Source: Kitasatospora sp. NBC_00315 (GTDB lineage Bacteria; Actinomycetota; Actinomycetes; Streptomycetales; Streptomycetaceae). Taken from it: 64,000 bases of DNA. The stretch is taken from the NCBI RefSeq assembly GCF_041435095.1, contig NZ_CP108025.1, forward strand, positions 1,426,001 through 1,490,000, given 5' to 3'. The notes under the pieces are model-generated. The model was not told where the DNA came from. It ran no database searches and saw only the letters and a program-made list of their open reading frames with translations. A program made the translations under genes and the position numbers. Positions 44,040 through 52,857 of the stretch are shown piece after piece; positions within the stretch are counted from its first letter, which is position 1, and each line of letters starts with the position of its first letter.

Positions 44040-44288
44040 CTACTCACGTGACCACTCGCTCTCGGCCTGGGGCTCGCCGACCGAGTGCCCCTCCCAGAGG
44101 CGGACCTTGATCGCTCGAGGGCCGGGAGCGGGCCGGGCGAGCGTGCGCACGAACACGTCCCGCAGGTGGCTCGCCGCCTGCTGGGGCGGTCCGTCGTATT
44201 CCAGGGGGTTCGGCATGGGCGCGCCGTCCTGCCGGGACCACTGGCCGGCGTCGTCCTGGGCTTCGAGGTCCCACCGGTAGTTCCGCAT
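44040..44288 (-). CDS. Small hypothetical protein
   Basis: 82 aa from ATG 44288 with AGGAGG 5 nt upstream. Begins MRNYRWDLEAQDDAGQW; a middle helix QQAASHLRDVFVRTL and a strand AIKVRLWEG follow, then an acidic end. Composition and codon use look genuine. No known domain. Confidence 0.7.
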   Translation of the reverse strand: MRNYRWDLEAQDDAGQWSRQDGAPMPNPLEYDGPPQQAASHLRDVFVRTLARPAPGPRAIKVRLWEGHSVGEPQAESEWSRE

Positions 44289-44584
44289 CCCGGCCTCCTG
44301 TGATGACGATCAGCCGCCAGATCACGACCGTACGGGCCCGGCGGGCCGACGGCCACCGGTGGGCAGTTGCCAGGCCGTCCGAAGTGCGGAGCAGCGGCGG
44401 CGGATGCCCCGCAGCGGGCACCCGGTCCGATCGGCCCACCGAGTCGACGCGAAGGTGGGCACGGCCGCGGGCATGGTGGTGTTCAGGTCGGGAAGGAGAT
44501 GGTTGGTGGGTCTAGGACCCCACCGTCGAGTGACGACGCATGGGCGGCAACCGGCGTGATGCCGGACGGCGGTGCGGAGGAGCG

Positions 44585-44947
44585 ATGGCGCGGCTCGTGG
44601 TGGAGGGCGATGACCTCATCGTCGACCTGTCGTGGTGGGAGAAGGCCGCAGCGCGTCGCCGTGAGGTCCGCGTGCCCGTGTCCGCAATCCATCAGGTGAG
44701 CGTCGAGCCCGACTGGTGGCGTGCTCTGCGCGGCGTGCGGGGACGAGGTACCTGGATTCCCGGCGTCCTGTCCTACGGCATCCGTCCACATGCCCGGGAG
44801 AAGGACTTTGCGGCTGTCCGGGTCCGGGCCCGGCAACCCGTCGTCTGCGTCGACCTGTGGGGAGCCTCGCCGTACGCCCGCCTGGCTGTCACCGACCCGG
44901 ACCCCGACGACACGGTACGAGCCATCCGCACCGCCACCGGCGTCTGA
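44585..44947 (+). CDS. Hypothetical protein, PH-domain-like
   Basis: 120 aa, ATG 44585 with GGAGG 4 nt upstream. The layout of short strands with RVPVSAIHQVSVEPDWWRAL and RQPVVCVDLWG resembles small bacterial PH-like proteins. No membrane helix. Assignment by pattern only. Confidence 0.7.
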   Translation: MARLVVEGDDLIVDLSWWEKAAARRREVRVPVSAIHQVSVEPDWWRALRGVRGRGTWIPGVLSYGIRPHAREKDFAAVRVRARQPVVCVDLWGASPYARLAVTDPDPDDTVRAIRTATGV

Positions 44948-45298
44948 CCGCCTCTCGAGTCGCGCCCCCGATGAGTCGGCAGCGGCTGTCAGAGGTGGAA
45001 GGCGTGCTCGCGGTCGCCGATGCCGGCGGCGCCGAGGTTGAACTCGCCGATCTGACCGGTGCCGCGTGTGCCAACCTCCTGAGAGCGAAGCGCGCCCGTC
45101 TCCCTCGGGAAGCCCCTGACCACGACCCGTTGCGCGTGGCCGGTCGACGGCCGGCTGACCGGTGAGGGCCGATGCCGGTCGCAACCGGATCCCGGGTGAC
45201 CGGCCCGCCGCCGGGTGGCTCTCGTCCACGATCCAGTCGTGCAGCCGCCGGGAGGCGGGAGCATCATGGGCACCAGGAAGACTGAGGAGGTCCGGGCG
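44948..45298. other. Gap before the GNAT gene
   Basis: A frame from ATG 44971 to 45165 (64 codons) has reasonable composition but no ribosome-binding site, so I do not call it. No other feature is seen. Confidence 0.4.
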
Positions 45299-45832
45299 AT
45301 GAACATCTCGTTGGTCACCGATCGGCTCGTCATTCGGGACTGGTCCGTCGACGATGCCGAGGACGCCCTGGCGATCTACGGTTCGCCGGATGTCGCGCGG
45401 TGGCTCACTCCGGCGATGGAACGCGTCGGCGACGTGGCAGCGATGCGCTCGGTGTTGCAAGCCTGGCAGGAGGCGCAGTCGAATCTGCCGGCACCTCGGG
45501 GACGGTGGGCCATCCAGCGCAGGGACGACAACGCGGTCGTCGGTGGCCTCGGCATCAGGCTGCTGCCGCCGTACGAGGATGACCTGGAGATGGGCTGGCA
45601 GCTGGCCCCCGGGGCGTGGGGGCAGGGCTATGCCACCGAGGGCGGCCGCGCACTCATCGCCTGGGCGTTCACCCAGGACGCCGAAGAACTCTTCGCGGTC
45701 GCGCGGCCGAAAAACGTCCGCGCCATCACCATGGCGCGGCGGCTCGGCATGGAGTGGGTCGGCGAGACCACCAAGTACTACGGACTCAGCCTGCAGGTCT
45801 ACCGCATCCGCCCCGGCGACCTGAAGACCTGA
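45299..45832 (+). CDS. GNAT-family N-acetyltransferase
   Basis: 177 aa of the RimJ/RimL-like type (Acetyltransf_3). ATG 45299 is chosen because GAGGAGG stands 8 nt upstream; upstream in-frame starts are rejected. Motif A, which binds the pyrophosphate of acetyl-CoA, is APGAWGQGYATEGG (about residues 104-117). VRAITMARRLGMEWVGET completes the fold. It acetylates an amine on an unknown substrate, possibly a protein N-terminus or antibiotic. Confidence 0.88.
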   Translation: MNISLVTDRLVIRDWSVDDAEDALAIYGSPDVARWLTPAMERVGDVAAMRSVLQAWQEAQSNLPAPRGRWAIQRRDDNAVVGGLGIRLLPPYEDDLEMGWQLAPGAWGQGYATEGGRALIAWAFTQDAEELFAVARPKNVRAITMARRLGMEWVGETTKYYGLSLQVYRIRPGDLKT

Positions 45833-46255
45833 CCGGCACCCCGCCGGGACCCCGCCGGGACCCGCCAACAGCAACACCGGAAGACCCGGCTGTAGAGATA
45901 GATGGCGTCCGGTCGAAAGATCCACACGTGCGCGCCGCCGCCTGAGAAGGCGCAGTTTGCGAGCCCGATCGAGGAGTGGTCCGGCGGCGTGCAGGGGATC
46001 CGCCGGCGGACCTGCCATCGGCGGCCATGGGCTGCCGGTGGGCGGGGCCGTCCGGCGGGCCCGGAGTCGGAGTGGCCGTGTTCGCCTAAGCCGACGCCCC
46101 GCTGCGGGCGAGGAACGTGTACGAGGGTGCGGGCCTGCTCGAACAGGTCGCGGCGGCCGCTTCACCGGAGGGATCGTCGCACCGGCCGGCCGGCGCTCCT
46201 GCCCCGGCGCCGGCGGTGCATTCCCGAGGTACGCCGACAGGTTGCGCGCCTCGGA
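45833..46255. other. Gene-free gap between convergent GNAT and TetR genes
   Basis: No supported gene, no clear hairpin. Confidence 0.45.
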
Positions 46256-46816
46256 TCAGCCGGTTGCCGTCAGTGCCGCGCGTGCGGTGGCGAGGATCTC
46301 CTCGGAGAGCGGGGAGCCCTTGGTGGCCCGGGCCAGGACGAGTGCGCCGAGCATGGTGCACAGCCGGATGATGCCCTCCTCGTCCTCGGTGGCGAGCCAC
46401 TCGGCGAAGTCGCCCACTCCCTCGGTGTAGACGCGGCGGGCCTCGCGAGCTCCTGGTTCGCGCGCCATGTCGGTGGCGAGCGCAGCGACGGGGCACCCGT
46501 CTGCCGCACTGTCGCGATGCCCGGTGGAGAGGTAGGTGTCGATCAGCGCCCGCTGGGCACTGTCGCGCTGCCCGGCGTGCTGTGCGAGTCCGTCCCGGTG
46601 GAGCCGGGCGAGTTCGTCGAACGCGTACGCGGTGGCTTCGTCGATGAGCGCCTCCTTGGAGGCGAACTGCTTGTAGAAGCCGCCGTGGGTCAGGCCGGCC
46701 TCCTTCATGAGGTCGGCGACGCTGACGTGGGTGCCCTGCTCCCGGAACATCCGGGAGGCGGTCTCCACGACCCGCCGCCGGTTCTCCTCCGCCTGTGCCT
46801 GCGATACGCGGCCCAT
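46256..46816 (-). CDS. TetR-family transcriptional regulator
   Basis: 186 aa, ATG 46816 with GGGAGG upstream. The N-terminal helix-turn-helix VSVADLMKEAGLTHGGFYKQFASKE lies at about residues 31-55, the class seen in AcrR/NemR-like repressors of reductase genes, with Cys near residue 108 (DGCPVAAL) that could sense electrophiles. It is divergent from the SDR gene with a shared operator-like repeat between them, so it probably represses that gene. Confidence 0.9.
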   Translation of the reverse strand: MGRVSQAQAEENRRRVVETASRMFREQGTHVSVADLMKEAGLTHGGFYKQFASKEALIDEATAYAFDELARLHRDGLAQHAGQRDSAQRALIDTYLSTGHRDSAADGCPVAALATDMAREPGAREARRVYTEGVGDFAEWLATEDEEGIIRLCTMLGALVLARATKGSPLSEEILATARAALTATG

Positions 46817-46845
46817 CAGCCACCTCCCGATTGGATGTCGATTGC

Positions 46846-46871
46846 AATCTATCCTAGACCAGGGTTAGATT
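46846..46871. promoter_or_regulatory. Candidate TetR operator
   Basis: Inverted repeat AATCTATCC (46846-46854) and GGTTAGATT (46863-46871), one mismatch, 8-bp spacer, centred in the TetR/SDR divergent promoter region. Confidence 0.65.
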
Positions 46872-46929
46872 GTGGTCATCATCTAATTTCGCGGGTCGCC
46901 GGACGGCGCCCGCAGCACCGGGAGAAGAC

Positions 46930-47616
46930 ATGGAACTGAAGAACGCGGTCGCGGTGGTCACCGGCGCCAACCGGGGGCTCGGACGGCATCTGGCCACCCG
47001 GCTCGTGGCGAGCGGCGCGAAGGTGTACGCGGCGGTCCGCCGCCCCGAGACGGTGGACCTGCCGGGCGTGGTACCGCTGCGGCTGGACGTGACGGACGAG
47101 GAGTCGGTCAGGGCCGCGGCACAGCTCGCATCCGACGCGACGCTGCTGGTGAACAACGCCGGGATCTCCACCGGCACCCCGCTGATCGGCGGCAGCCTCG
47201 ACGCGGTGCGCCTGGAGATGGACACGAACTTCTTCGGTCCGCTCGCCGTGACCCGGGCCTTCGCCCCGGTCATCGAGGGCAACGGCGGCGGTACGGTCCT
47301 CAACGTCCTGTCCGTGCTGTCCTGGCTGCACCCGGCCGGGCTCGGCTCCTACGCGGCGTCCAAGGCTGCGGCGTGGGCGCAGACCAATGCCGTCCGCGAG
47401 GAACTGGCACCCCGCGGCATCACCGTCTCAGGACTCTACGTCGGCTACATGGACACCGACATGGCCGCCGGCGTTCCCGCCGATCAGAAGGCCGACCCCG
47501 CCGATGTCGCCGCACAGGCCCTGTACGCCATCGAGAAGGGGCTGCCCGAGATACTCGCCGACGAGACCACCCGGTACGTCAGGCAGAACCTGGCCGCCGC
47601 GCCGAGCGCGGTGTGA
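46930..47616 (+). CDS. Short-chain dehydrogenase/reductase
   Basis: 228 aa, ATG 46930 after GGAGAAG. Classical SDR: cofactor loop TGANRGLGRHLA (about residues 11-22), NNAG (about 75-78), catalytic Ser in NVLSVLSW and YAASK with Tyr/Lys (about 141-145). Without an acidic residue typical of NAD enzymes after the second strand, NADPH (VRRPE loop) is likely. TetR-controlled; a role in carbonyl detoxification is plausible, supported by the nearby quinone oxidoreductase. Confidence 0.9.
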   Translation: MELKNAVAVVTGANRGLGRHLATRLVASGAKVYAAVRRPETVDLPGVVPLRLDVTDEESVRAAAQLASDATLLVNNAGISTGTPLIGGSLDAVRLEMDTNFFGPLAVTRAFAPVIEGNGGGTVLNVLSVLSWLHPAGLGSYAASKAAAWAQTNAVREELAPRGITVSGLYVGYMDTDMAAGVPADQKADPADVAAQALYAIEKGLPEILADETTRYVRQNLAAAPSAV

Positions 47617-47662
47617 GGCGCACAGCACCGCCGTACCTATCGATCTTGAGTAAGGACAGCTG

Positions 47663-47856
47663 ATGCGTTCCACGACCTTCGGACACCGCACCGGGCTGCG
47701 CGTGACGTCCAACTGACCCCCAAGCAGTTCGCCCGCCTGTCGGAGGTGAGCGCAGTGTCGCTCGGCGTTCCTCACGAGGCGATCGCCGGTTCCCTGGGCG
47801 GCATCCAGGGAGGCGACTCCAGCCGAGTCATCACCCCGGTCGCCCCGGTGGCCTGA
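47663..47856 (+). pseudogene. Aldo/keto reductase with large internal deletion
   Basis: ATG 47663 starts RSTTFGHRTGLRVTS, the usual aldo/keto reductase N-terminus, then hits TGA at 47714. Overlapping it in another frame, from 47713, is LTPKQFARLSEVSAVSLGVP and a C-terminal tail with stop at 47854-47856, the usual end of the family. About 250 residues between are missing, so the gene is dead. Confidence 0.7.
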
Positions 47857-48056
47857 CGCCCGAGACCCGTGGGCCGGTTCCCGGTGGCGGCGCCGCTCAT
47901 GGGGCCCGCCACAGCGCCGCACCGGTGACGACCGGCCGCCGCATCGGCGCGGGGCTCCCGAGGAACCGAAGCTGATGCCGCAAAGCGGCTCGTACTGAGA
48001 GAAGCCCAGGACGAGCGGAGACCCGCTCCCTTCGCGGACGAGAAACGGAGAAGACG

Positions 48057-49061
48057 ATGAAGGCCTTCATGATCGAGAAGTACGGCGACAAGGCCGGCGT
48101 GCACGCCGCCGAGATGCCCGACCCGCAGGTGGGTGCCGACGACGTCCTGGTCCGGATCCACGCGGCCGGCGTCAACCCGTTGGACCTCAAGCTCCGCGAC
48201 GGGGCCTTCAAGGCGTTCCTGCCGTACCGTCTGCCGCTCGTCCTGGGCAACGACTTCGCCGGCGTGGTGGTCCGGGTGGGATCGGCCGTCACGCGGTTCG
48301 CGGTGGGCGACGAGGTCTACGCCCGCCCCGGCAAGGACCGGATCGGCACCTTCGCCGAACTCATCGCCGTCCACCGGGACGACGTGGCGATCAAGCCCGC
48401 CACGCTCACCATGGAGGAGGCCGCGTCCCTCCCCCTGGTCGCGCTGACCGCGTGGCAGGCGCTGGTCGAGCGCGCGCAGGTGCGGCCGGGCCAGAAGGTC
48501 CTCATCCACGCCGGCGCCGGCGGCCTCGGGTCCATCGCCGTCCAGCTGGCGAAGGCGCTGGGCGCGCAGGTGGCCGCCACCGCGAGCACCGCCAAGATCG
48601 ACCTGGTCAGGGAACTGGGCGCGGACATCGTCGTCGACTACAGGCAGCAGGACTTCGAGACGGTCCTCGACGGCTACGACGTCGTCCTCGACAGCCTCGG
48701 CGGCGAGAACCTCGCCAAGTCCCTGCGGGTCCTCAAACCCGGCGGGAAAGCCATCAGCGTCGCGGGCCCGCCCGACGCGGCCTTCGCCCGCGAGCTGGGC
48801 CTCAACGCGATCCTCCGACTGGTGATGAGCGCGCTGAGCTTCAGGACCCGGCGCCGTGCCAAGCGCCGCGACGTGACGTACTCCTTCCTGTTCATGAAGG
48901 CCGGCGGCAACCAGCTGCGCGAACTCACGGCGCTCATCGACGCCGGGAAGATCCGTCCCGTCGTCGACCGGGTCTTTCCGTTCGATCAGACCCGAGAGGC
49001 CATGGACTACGTCGAGAAGGGCCGAGCGAAGGCCGGCAAGGTCGTCGTCGCGATGACGTGA
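48057..49061 (+). CDS. Quinone oxidoreductase-like NADP-dependent MDR protein
   Basis: 334 aa, ATG 48057 with GGAGAAG upstream. Medium-chain reductase of the zinc-free quinone-reductase type: ILVR-like N-terminal barrel with GVNPLDLKLRDGAF, LGNDFAGVV, and cofactor loop AGAGGLGSIAVQLAKALG (about residues 157-174). No zinc-binding Cys cluster. It reduces quinones or enones with NADPH. Same strand as the SDR and the broken aldo/keto reductase, so the three probably formed one carbonyl-stress group. Confidence 0.9.
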   Translation: MKAFMIEKYGDKAGVHAAEMPDPQVGADDVLVRIHAAGVNPLDLKLRDGAFKAFLPYRLPLVLGNDFAGVVVRVGSAVTRFAVGDEVYARPGKDRIGTFAELIAVHRDDVAIKPATLTMEEAASLPLVALTAWQALVERAQVRPGQKVLIHAGAGGLGSIAVQLAKALGAQVAATASTAKIDLVRELGADIVVDYRQQDFETVLDGYDVVLDSLGGENLAKSLRVLKPGGKAISVAGPPDAAFARELGLNAILRLVMSALSFRTRRRAKRRDVTYSFLFMKAGGNQLRELTALIDAGKIRPVVDRVFPFDQTREAMDYVEKGRAKAGKVVVAMT

Positions 49062-49146
49062 GGACGGGAACGAGTCCAGGGTGCCGGTCACCTCGGACAA
49101 CCAGAAGATCCCGCACACTCCGCTCCCCCCGCAGAGACCGGCTTCA

Positions 49147-49231
49147 CCTCGACCCGCACCTTCTTTTTCACCGGGCCGCAGGTGCCCCGCGGCCCCAGGG
49201 GTTGGCGGGCGGGCTTCTCCCCTCGATGACC
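49147..49231. repeat. Dispersed repeat similar to 41471-41556
   Basis: About 70 percent identical over about 85 bp to 41471-41556, starting with TCACCTCGACCCGCACCTT and ending CCTCGAT. Both copies read on the minus strand give a peptide with KVRVEV. Probably degenerate copies of one element. The rest of 49062-49346 holds no gene. Confidence 0.55.
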
Positions 49232-49346
49232 TGCCTCCCCGAGACGGAGCCCCCACCCTCTCGTTCGCCACGGCGGGCCGGATCGCTCCCCGCCGCCCGA
49301 CCGAAGTACCCGGCACCGCCCCCACCCCGCCTCGGCCTGCCGAACG

Positions 49347-49919
49347 TCACGCGTAGGCGTACGAGCTCGACGAGTATTCGGAGTACTCCCCACCGCCGTC
49401 GGGAAGCAACTGCACGTCACTGTCGCAGCGCGCACACCTGACAGGTCGCCCGCCGTCCGCACCCCGGATGGTGATCCATGCGCCACCGGTACCAGCCAGG
49501 ATGTTCCTCAGCTTCTCCCTGTCGTGATGCCCGTCGTCCACCGCGGTCTTCACGAAATCCAGGAACGTGGTCACCCGGTCGCAGTGACCGCACTGGTGGT
49601 CGATGACCTTGAGCGGCCCCACGATGCTCCCGGACGATGTGGCGAGGTATTCCGCCAGTTCCTCGACTTCGGCATCGCTCATCCGGCGGAGCGTCGGCGA
49701 GGTGTCCAGCGGAAGGCGCTCCAGGACATCGCTCGCCACCTCGTAGGTACGGGTGTGCGGCGGTCTTCTCCGTACGAGCTCCATCACATCGTCGTAGCCG
49801 AGCTTCACCGCGCACTCCTTCGTCGCTCCGATTTTTTCGCCTTCTGGGACGTCCGAGTCGTAGCGGACGAAGTCCTCCTCGCCGTGCGCGATGTCCTGCA
49901 CGGCCGCACGACGTATCAC
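49347..49919 (-). CDS. Hypothetical zinc-ribbon protein
   Basis: 190 aa if it starts at GTG 49919; the start is uncertain because no good ribosome site is visible. A helical N-terminal half (DVMELVRRRPPHTRTYE, MSDAEVEELAEYLAT) is followed by two CxxC pairs (HQCGHCDRV and VRCARCDSD) about 60 residues apart, suggesting one zinc site. The end is an unusual Ser/Tyr tail, EYSEYSSSSYAYA. No family recognised. Confidence 0.65.
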   Translation of the reverse strand: MIRRAAVQDIAHGEEDFVRYDSDVPEGEKIGATKECAVKLGYDDVMELVRRRPPHTRTYEVASDVLERLPLDTSPTLRRMSDAEVEELAEYLATSSGSIVGPLKVIDHQCGHCDRVTTFLDFVKTAVDDGHHDREKLRNILAGTGGAWITIRGADGGRPVRCARCDSDVQLLPDGGGEYSEYSSSSYAYA

Positions 49920-49954
49920 CGGTCGGGCACGCCATCGGCGCCTGCGGTAGCCGG

Positions 49955-49996
49955 CGCGGAAGGTGCGGGTCGAGGCATCGACCCGCACCTTCCGCG
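49955..49996. terminator. Strong hairpin, AAGGTGCGGGTCGA family
   Basis: A perfect 19-bp stem (49955-49973 with 49978-49996), 4-nt loop. It lies between the VOC gene and the zinc-ribbon gene, both leftward, and probably terminates VOC transcription. It shares its arm with 41453-41490. Confidence 0.8.
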
Positions 49997-50101
49997 TTCC
50001 CGGCGTTCCTCCGCCCGCTGCCCCGTCCGGCCCGGACCCGACCGGGCGCCGGACACAGACCGGGCGCAGAAAACGAGCGTCGGCCGCCCCCGCCCCCGGT
50101 A

Positions 50102-50881
50102 CTACATCGGCACCGGCCTGATCACCGCGAAGGCCGCGCCCTGCGGGTCCGCGACGACCGCCATCCGGCCGGCCGGCATGTCGAAGGGCGGGACGAAGAC
50201 GTTTCCGCCCCGCTTGACCAGGGCGTCGACCGTGCTGTCGGGGTCGTCCACCGCGAAGTAGGTCAGCCAGTGCGGGGGCGTGCCGGGCGGGTCGTGGGAG
50301 AGCTTCGTCGCGCCGCCGACCGCCTTGCCGCCCACGTTGACCGCGTAGTACTCCTCCATGCCCTCCATCAGGGCGATCTCGATACCGAAGACGGCCCGGT
50401 AGAAGGCGGTGACCGCGTCGACGTCGCCCGTGTGGAGCTCGTTCCAGACCAGCGCTCCGGCCTCGTTGACCACCTGGGCACCGATGAAGTCCACCGGCTG
50501 CCAGACGCCGAAGACCGCGCCGCTCGGGTCGGCGGCGACCAGCATCCGACCGGTGGTGCCGACGTCCATCACCGGCACCATCACGGTGCCGCCGGCCTCG
50601 GTGATGGCGCGCTGGGTGGCGTCCGCGTCGTCGGTCGAGAGGTAGGTGGTCCAGACGGTCGGCGGCGTGGGCTGACCTTCGGGCGCCATCGCCGGGCCGA
50701 TTCCCGCCACCGGCTTGTCGTTCAGCGCGCACACCGCGTACCCGCCGAACTCGGCCGGCCCGACCTCGCCCTGCCAGCCGAGGACGTCGCGGTAGAAGTC
50801 CAGAGCGGCCTGCTGGTCCTTGGCCATCAGGTCGACCCAACACGGGGTGCCGGGCGTGTACGGAGTGGTAACTTCAGGCAT
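50102..50881 (-). CDS. VOC-family protein with two glyoxalase-like domains
   Basis: 259 aa, ATG 50881 after GGGAGACGAG. Two repeats of the vicinal-oxygen-chelate fold (about 1-125 and 130-259), each opening with CWVDLMAKD / VWNELHTGD and ending with DPxGAxFxV. Proteins of this layout are frequent in Streptomyces as hydroxylases or binding proteins of unknown substrate. Confidence 0.88.
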   Translation of the reverse strand: MPEVTTPYTPGTPCWVDLMAKDQQAALDFYRDVLGWQGEVGPAEFGGYAVCALNDKPVAGIGPAMAPEGQPTPPTVWTTYLSTDDADATQRAITEAGGTVMVPVMDVGTTGRMLVAADPSGAVFGVWQPVDFIGAQVVNEAGALVWNELHTGDVDAVTAFYRAVFGIEIALMEGMEEYYAVNVGGKAVGGATKLSHDPPGTPPHWLTYFAVDDPDSTVDALVKRGGNVFVPPFDMPAGRMAVVADPQGAAFAVIRPVPM

Positions 50882-51300
50882 CTCGTCTCCCTGGTGGTGC
50901 CCCCGACGCCCACCTTCCCCGCTCGGGCCGGGAGCTGCCACCGGAGTGCCGCCCACCGGAGCGCCATCGGTGTTCGCGGCCCGGCACGGCCGCTCCGGAC
51001 GGACCCCGACACCGGTACCGGACCGACCTGTACCGGCCCGACCCGCCCCGACCCGTACCGACCCGTACCGGCCCGGCCGAGCCCGGCGCGATCAGATCAT
51101 CGGCCGACCGGCCCGCCGGGTCACCGACGGGGACGGGCCCACGGGCGGAGCAATCCGGCTCGGCCGACCGGGCGACCCTGCGACGGCGGCTACGGGGATC
51201 GGCCGCCCGGCTGTGCCTAGTCTCCGGGGGCAGGGCGTGCCGGTCGCGGGGCCGGCGCCCGGGACGGCCCGGTCGGAGCCCTGCCCGTCGAGAGGACCCC
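50882..51300. other. Divergent intergenic region with short GC-rich repeats
   Basis: No gene. Degenerate repeats of CGACCCGTACCG lie at about 51015-51075. Promoters for the VOC protein and the multicopper oxidase must be here. Confidence 0.5.
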
Positions 51301-52719
51301 ATGCCAGAGCAGATCCGCGACAACGGGCGCCGGAACATGATTCGCGGGCTGGTCGGCGGCGGCGCCGTCGCCGCACTGGCCGGCCCGGCGGTGCTGCGAC
51401 CCGCCGTCGCCCGGGCGGACGCCCCGGCCGCGCCCGGGGGCGACCCGTTCGCGCTCCCGGCGTTCGTCCCCAGTGGCCGGGTCAGGGAGTTCTGGATCCA
51501 GGCGGACTCCTTCGAGCACAACGCGGTGCCCAACGGCATGGACGCCATGATGGGCCGGCCCTACACGACGGAGCAGACCACCTTCTGGGCGGTGGGCTTC
51601 CGCGCCTACACCGCCGACTGGGCGAGCCCGCTGGACGGCGACTTCGGCCCCGAGGGGATCGGGGCCAACTCCGGCATCCCCGGACCGGTGCTGCGAGCCG
51701 AGGTGGGGGACGTCGTGCGGGTGCACTTCCGCAACAACGACGACCACTACAGGTGGCCGCACAGCATGCACCCGCACGGTGTGGTCTACACCCCGGACAA
51801 CGACGGCGGCTGGCTCTCGGACGACGCGCAGCGGATGGGCAGCGCCGTGGCGTACGGGGAGAGCTACACCTACACCTGGCTCTGCCACCCGAGTTCGGCC
51901 GGGACCTGGCCCTACCACGACCACTCCGTGCCGCAGACGCCCGGCGTCGCCGGCGCCTCGACGGGATCGGGAAGCGCCGACGCCGCCGTACGGCACGGAC
52001 GCGGCGGCCAACCGGCCGAGCAGCGCCGGGACAACGGCCCGGACCACGGCGGAGGCCACGACGACGGCGGCGCGGACGGCGGGAGCAACGGCGGCGGTCA
52101 CGACGGCGGCGGCGGGAGCAACGGCGGCGGGGACGGCGGGAGCAACGACACGGACCACGCCGGCGGCGGGCAGAACAACCCCGGCTCCCCCGCCGCCCCC
52201 GGCGACTCCGGTGCCCCCGCCGCCCCCGGCGACTCCGGTGCCCCCGCCGGCCAGGGCGACAGCAGCCACGACACCATGGTGATGGAGATCGGCGCCGAGC
52301 TCGGCCTGTTCGGCATCCTGGTCGTGACGGACCATCAGACACCGTCGGTCGACCACGAGTTCGTTCTCTTCCTGCACGACCTGAGCAAGCGCAGCGCCCG
52401 CTCGCTCGCACTTCCGCTCAACATGTTCAACGGCGGCGCCTTCGTCGACAACACGCCGACGTACACGGCCAAGGTCGGCGACCGGGTGCGGTGGCGGATC
52501 GCCGCGCTGGGCGAGGAGTTCCACGTCTTCCACATCCACGGGCACCGCTGGCGCAGCAGGCAGGGCTACCAGGGCTGGGTGGACTCGCAGATCGTCGGGC
52601 CGTCCACCACCCTGACCATCGAGTACACCGAGGACAACCCCGGCGACTGGATCTACCACTGCCACGTCACCCACCACATGTCCGGCGGCATGGTGGGCCG
52701 CTACCGCGTGACCGCGTGA
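51301..52719 (+). CDS. Two-domain multicopper oxidase with an inserted Gly/Asp/His-rich segment
   Basis: 472 aa. The N-terminus GRRNMIRGLVGGGAVAAL looks like a Tat signal. All copper motifs are present: MHPHGV, YHDHS (His206, His208), FHIHGH and HCHVTHHM, giving type 1, 2 and 3 sites. Between residues about 213 and 325, where the first cupredoxin domain should continue, sits a low-complexity stretch of about 110 residues with GGGHDDGG- and GGSNGGG-type repeats and two copies of APGDSG; the fold resumes at ELGLFGILVV. The inserted repeat could bind metal or act as a flexible loop. Expected activity: laccase-like oxidation or metal oxidation outside the cell. Confidence 0.9.
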   Translation: MPEQIRDNGRRNMIRGLVGGGAVAALAGPAVLRPAVARADAPAAPGGDPFALPAFVPSGRVREFWIQADSFEHNAVPNGMDAMMGRPYTTEQTTFWAVGFRAYTADWASPLDGDFGPEGIGANSGIPGPVLRAEVGDVVRVHFRNNDDHYRWPHSMHPHGVVYTPDNDGGWLSDDAQRMGSAVAYGESYTYTWLCHPSSAGTWPYHDHSVPQTPGVAGASTGSGSADAAVRHGRGGQPAEQRRDNGPDHGGGHDDGGADGGSNGGGHDGGGGSNGGGDGGSNDTDHAGGGQNNPGSPAAPGDSGAPAAPGDSGAPAGQGDSSHDTMVMEIGAELGLFGILVVTDHQTPSVDHEFVLFLHDLSKRSARSLALPLNMFNGGAFVDNTPTYTAKVGDRVRWRIAALGEEFHVFHIHGHRWRSRQGYQGWVDSQIVGPSTTLTIEYTEDNPGDWIYHCHVTHHMSGGMVGRYRVTA

Positions 52720-52803
52720 CCTCCTGAGCCCGCACCCGCCTACCCTTGGCCCCCGCACCCCCATACCCCCGTACCCCTGCACCCGGGCCCCGAAGAGCCC
52801 GAA

Positions 52804-52841
52804 CCGCCCCCGGCCCGTTCGCGAACACGGGCCGGGGGCGG
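52804..52841. terminator. Bidirectional terminator between the multicopper oxidase and GH16 genes
   Basis: A 15-bp stem (52804-52818 with 52827-52841) with an 8-nt loop between convergent genes. Confidence 0.85.
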
Positions 52842-52857
52842 CTGTCACGGCGTCGGA

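Noticed and set aside
44971..45165. 64-codon frame after the PH-like gene
   Set aside because: Reasonable composition but no ribosome-binding site and no recognisable motif.
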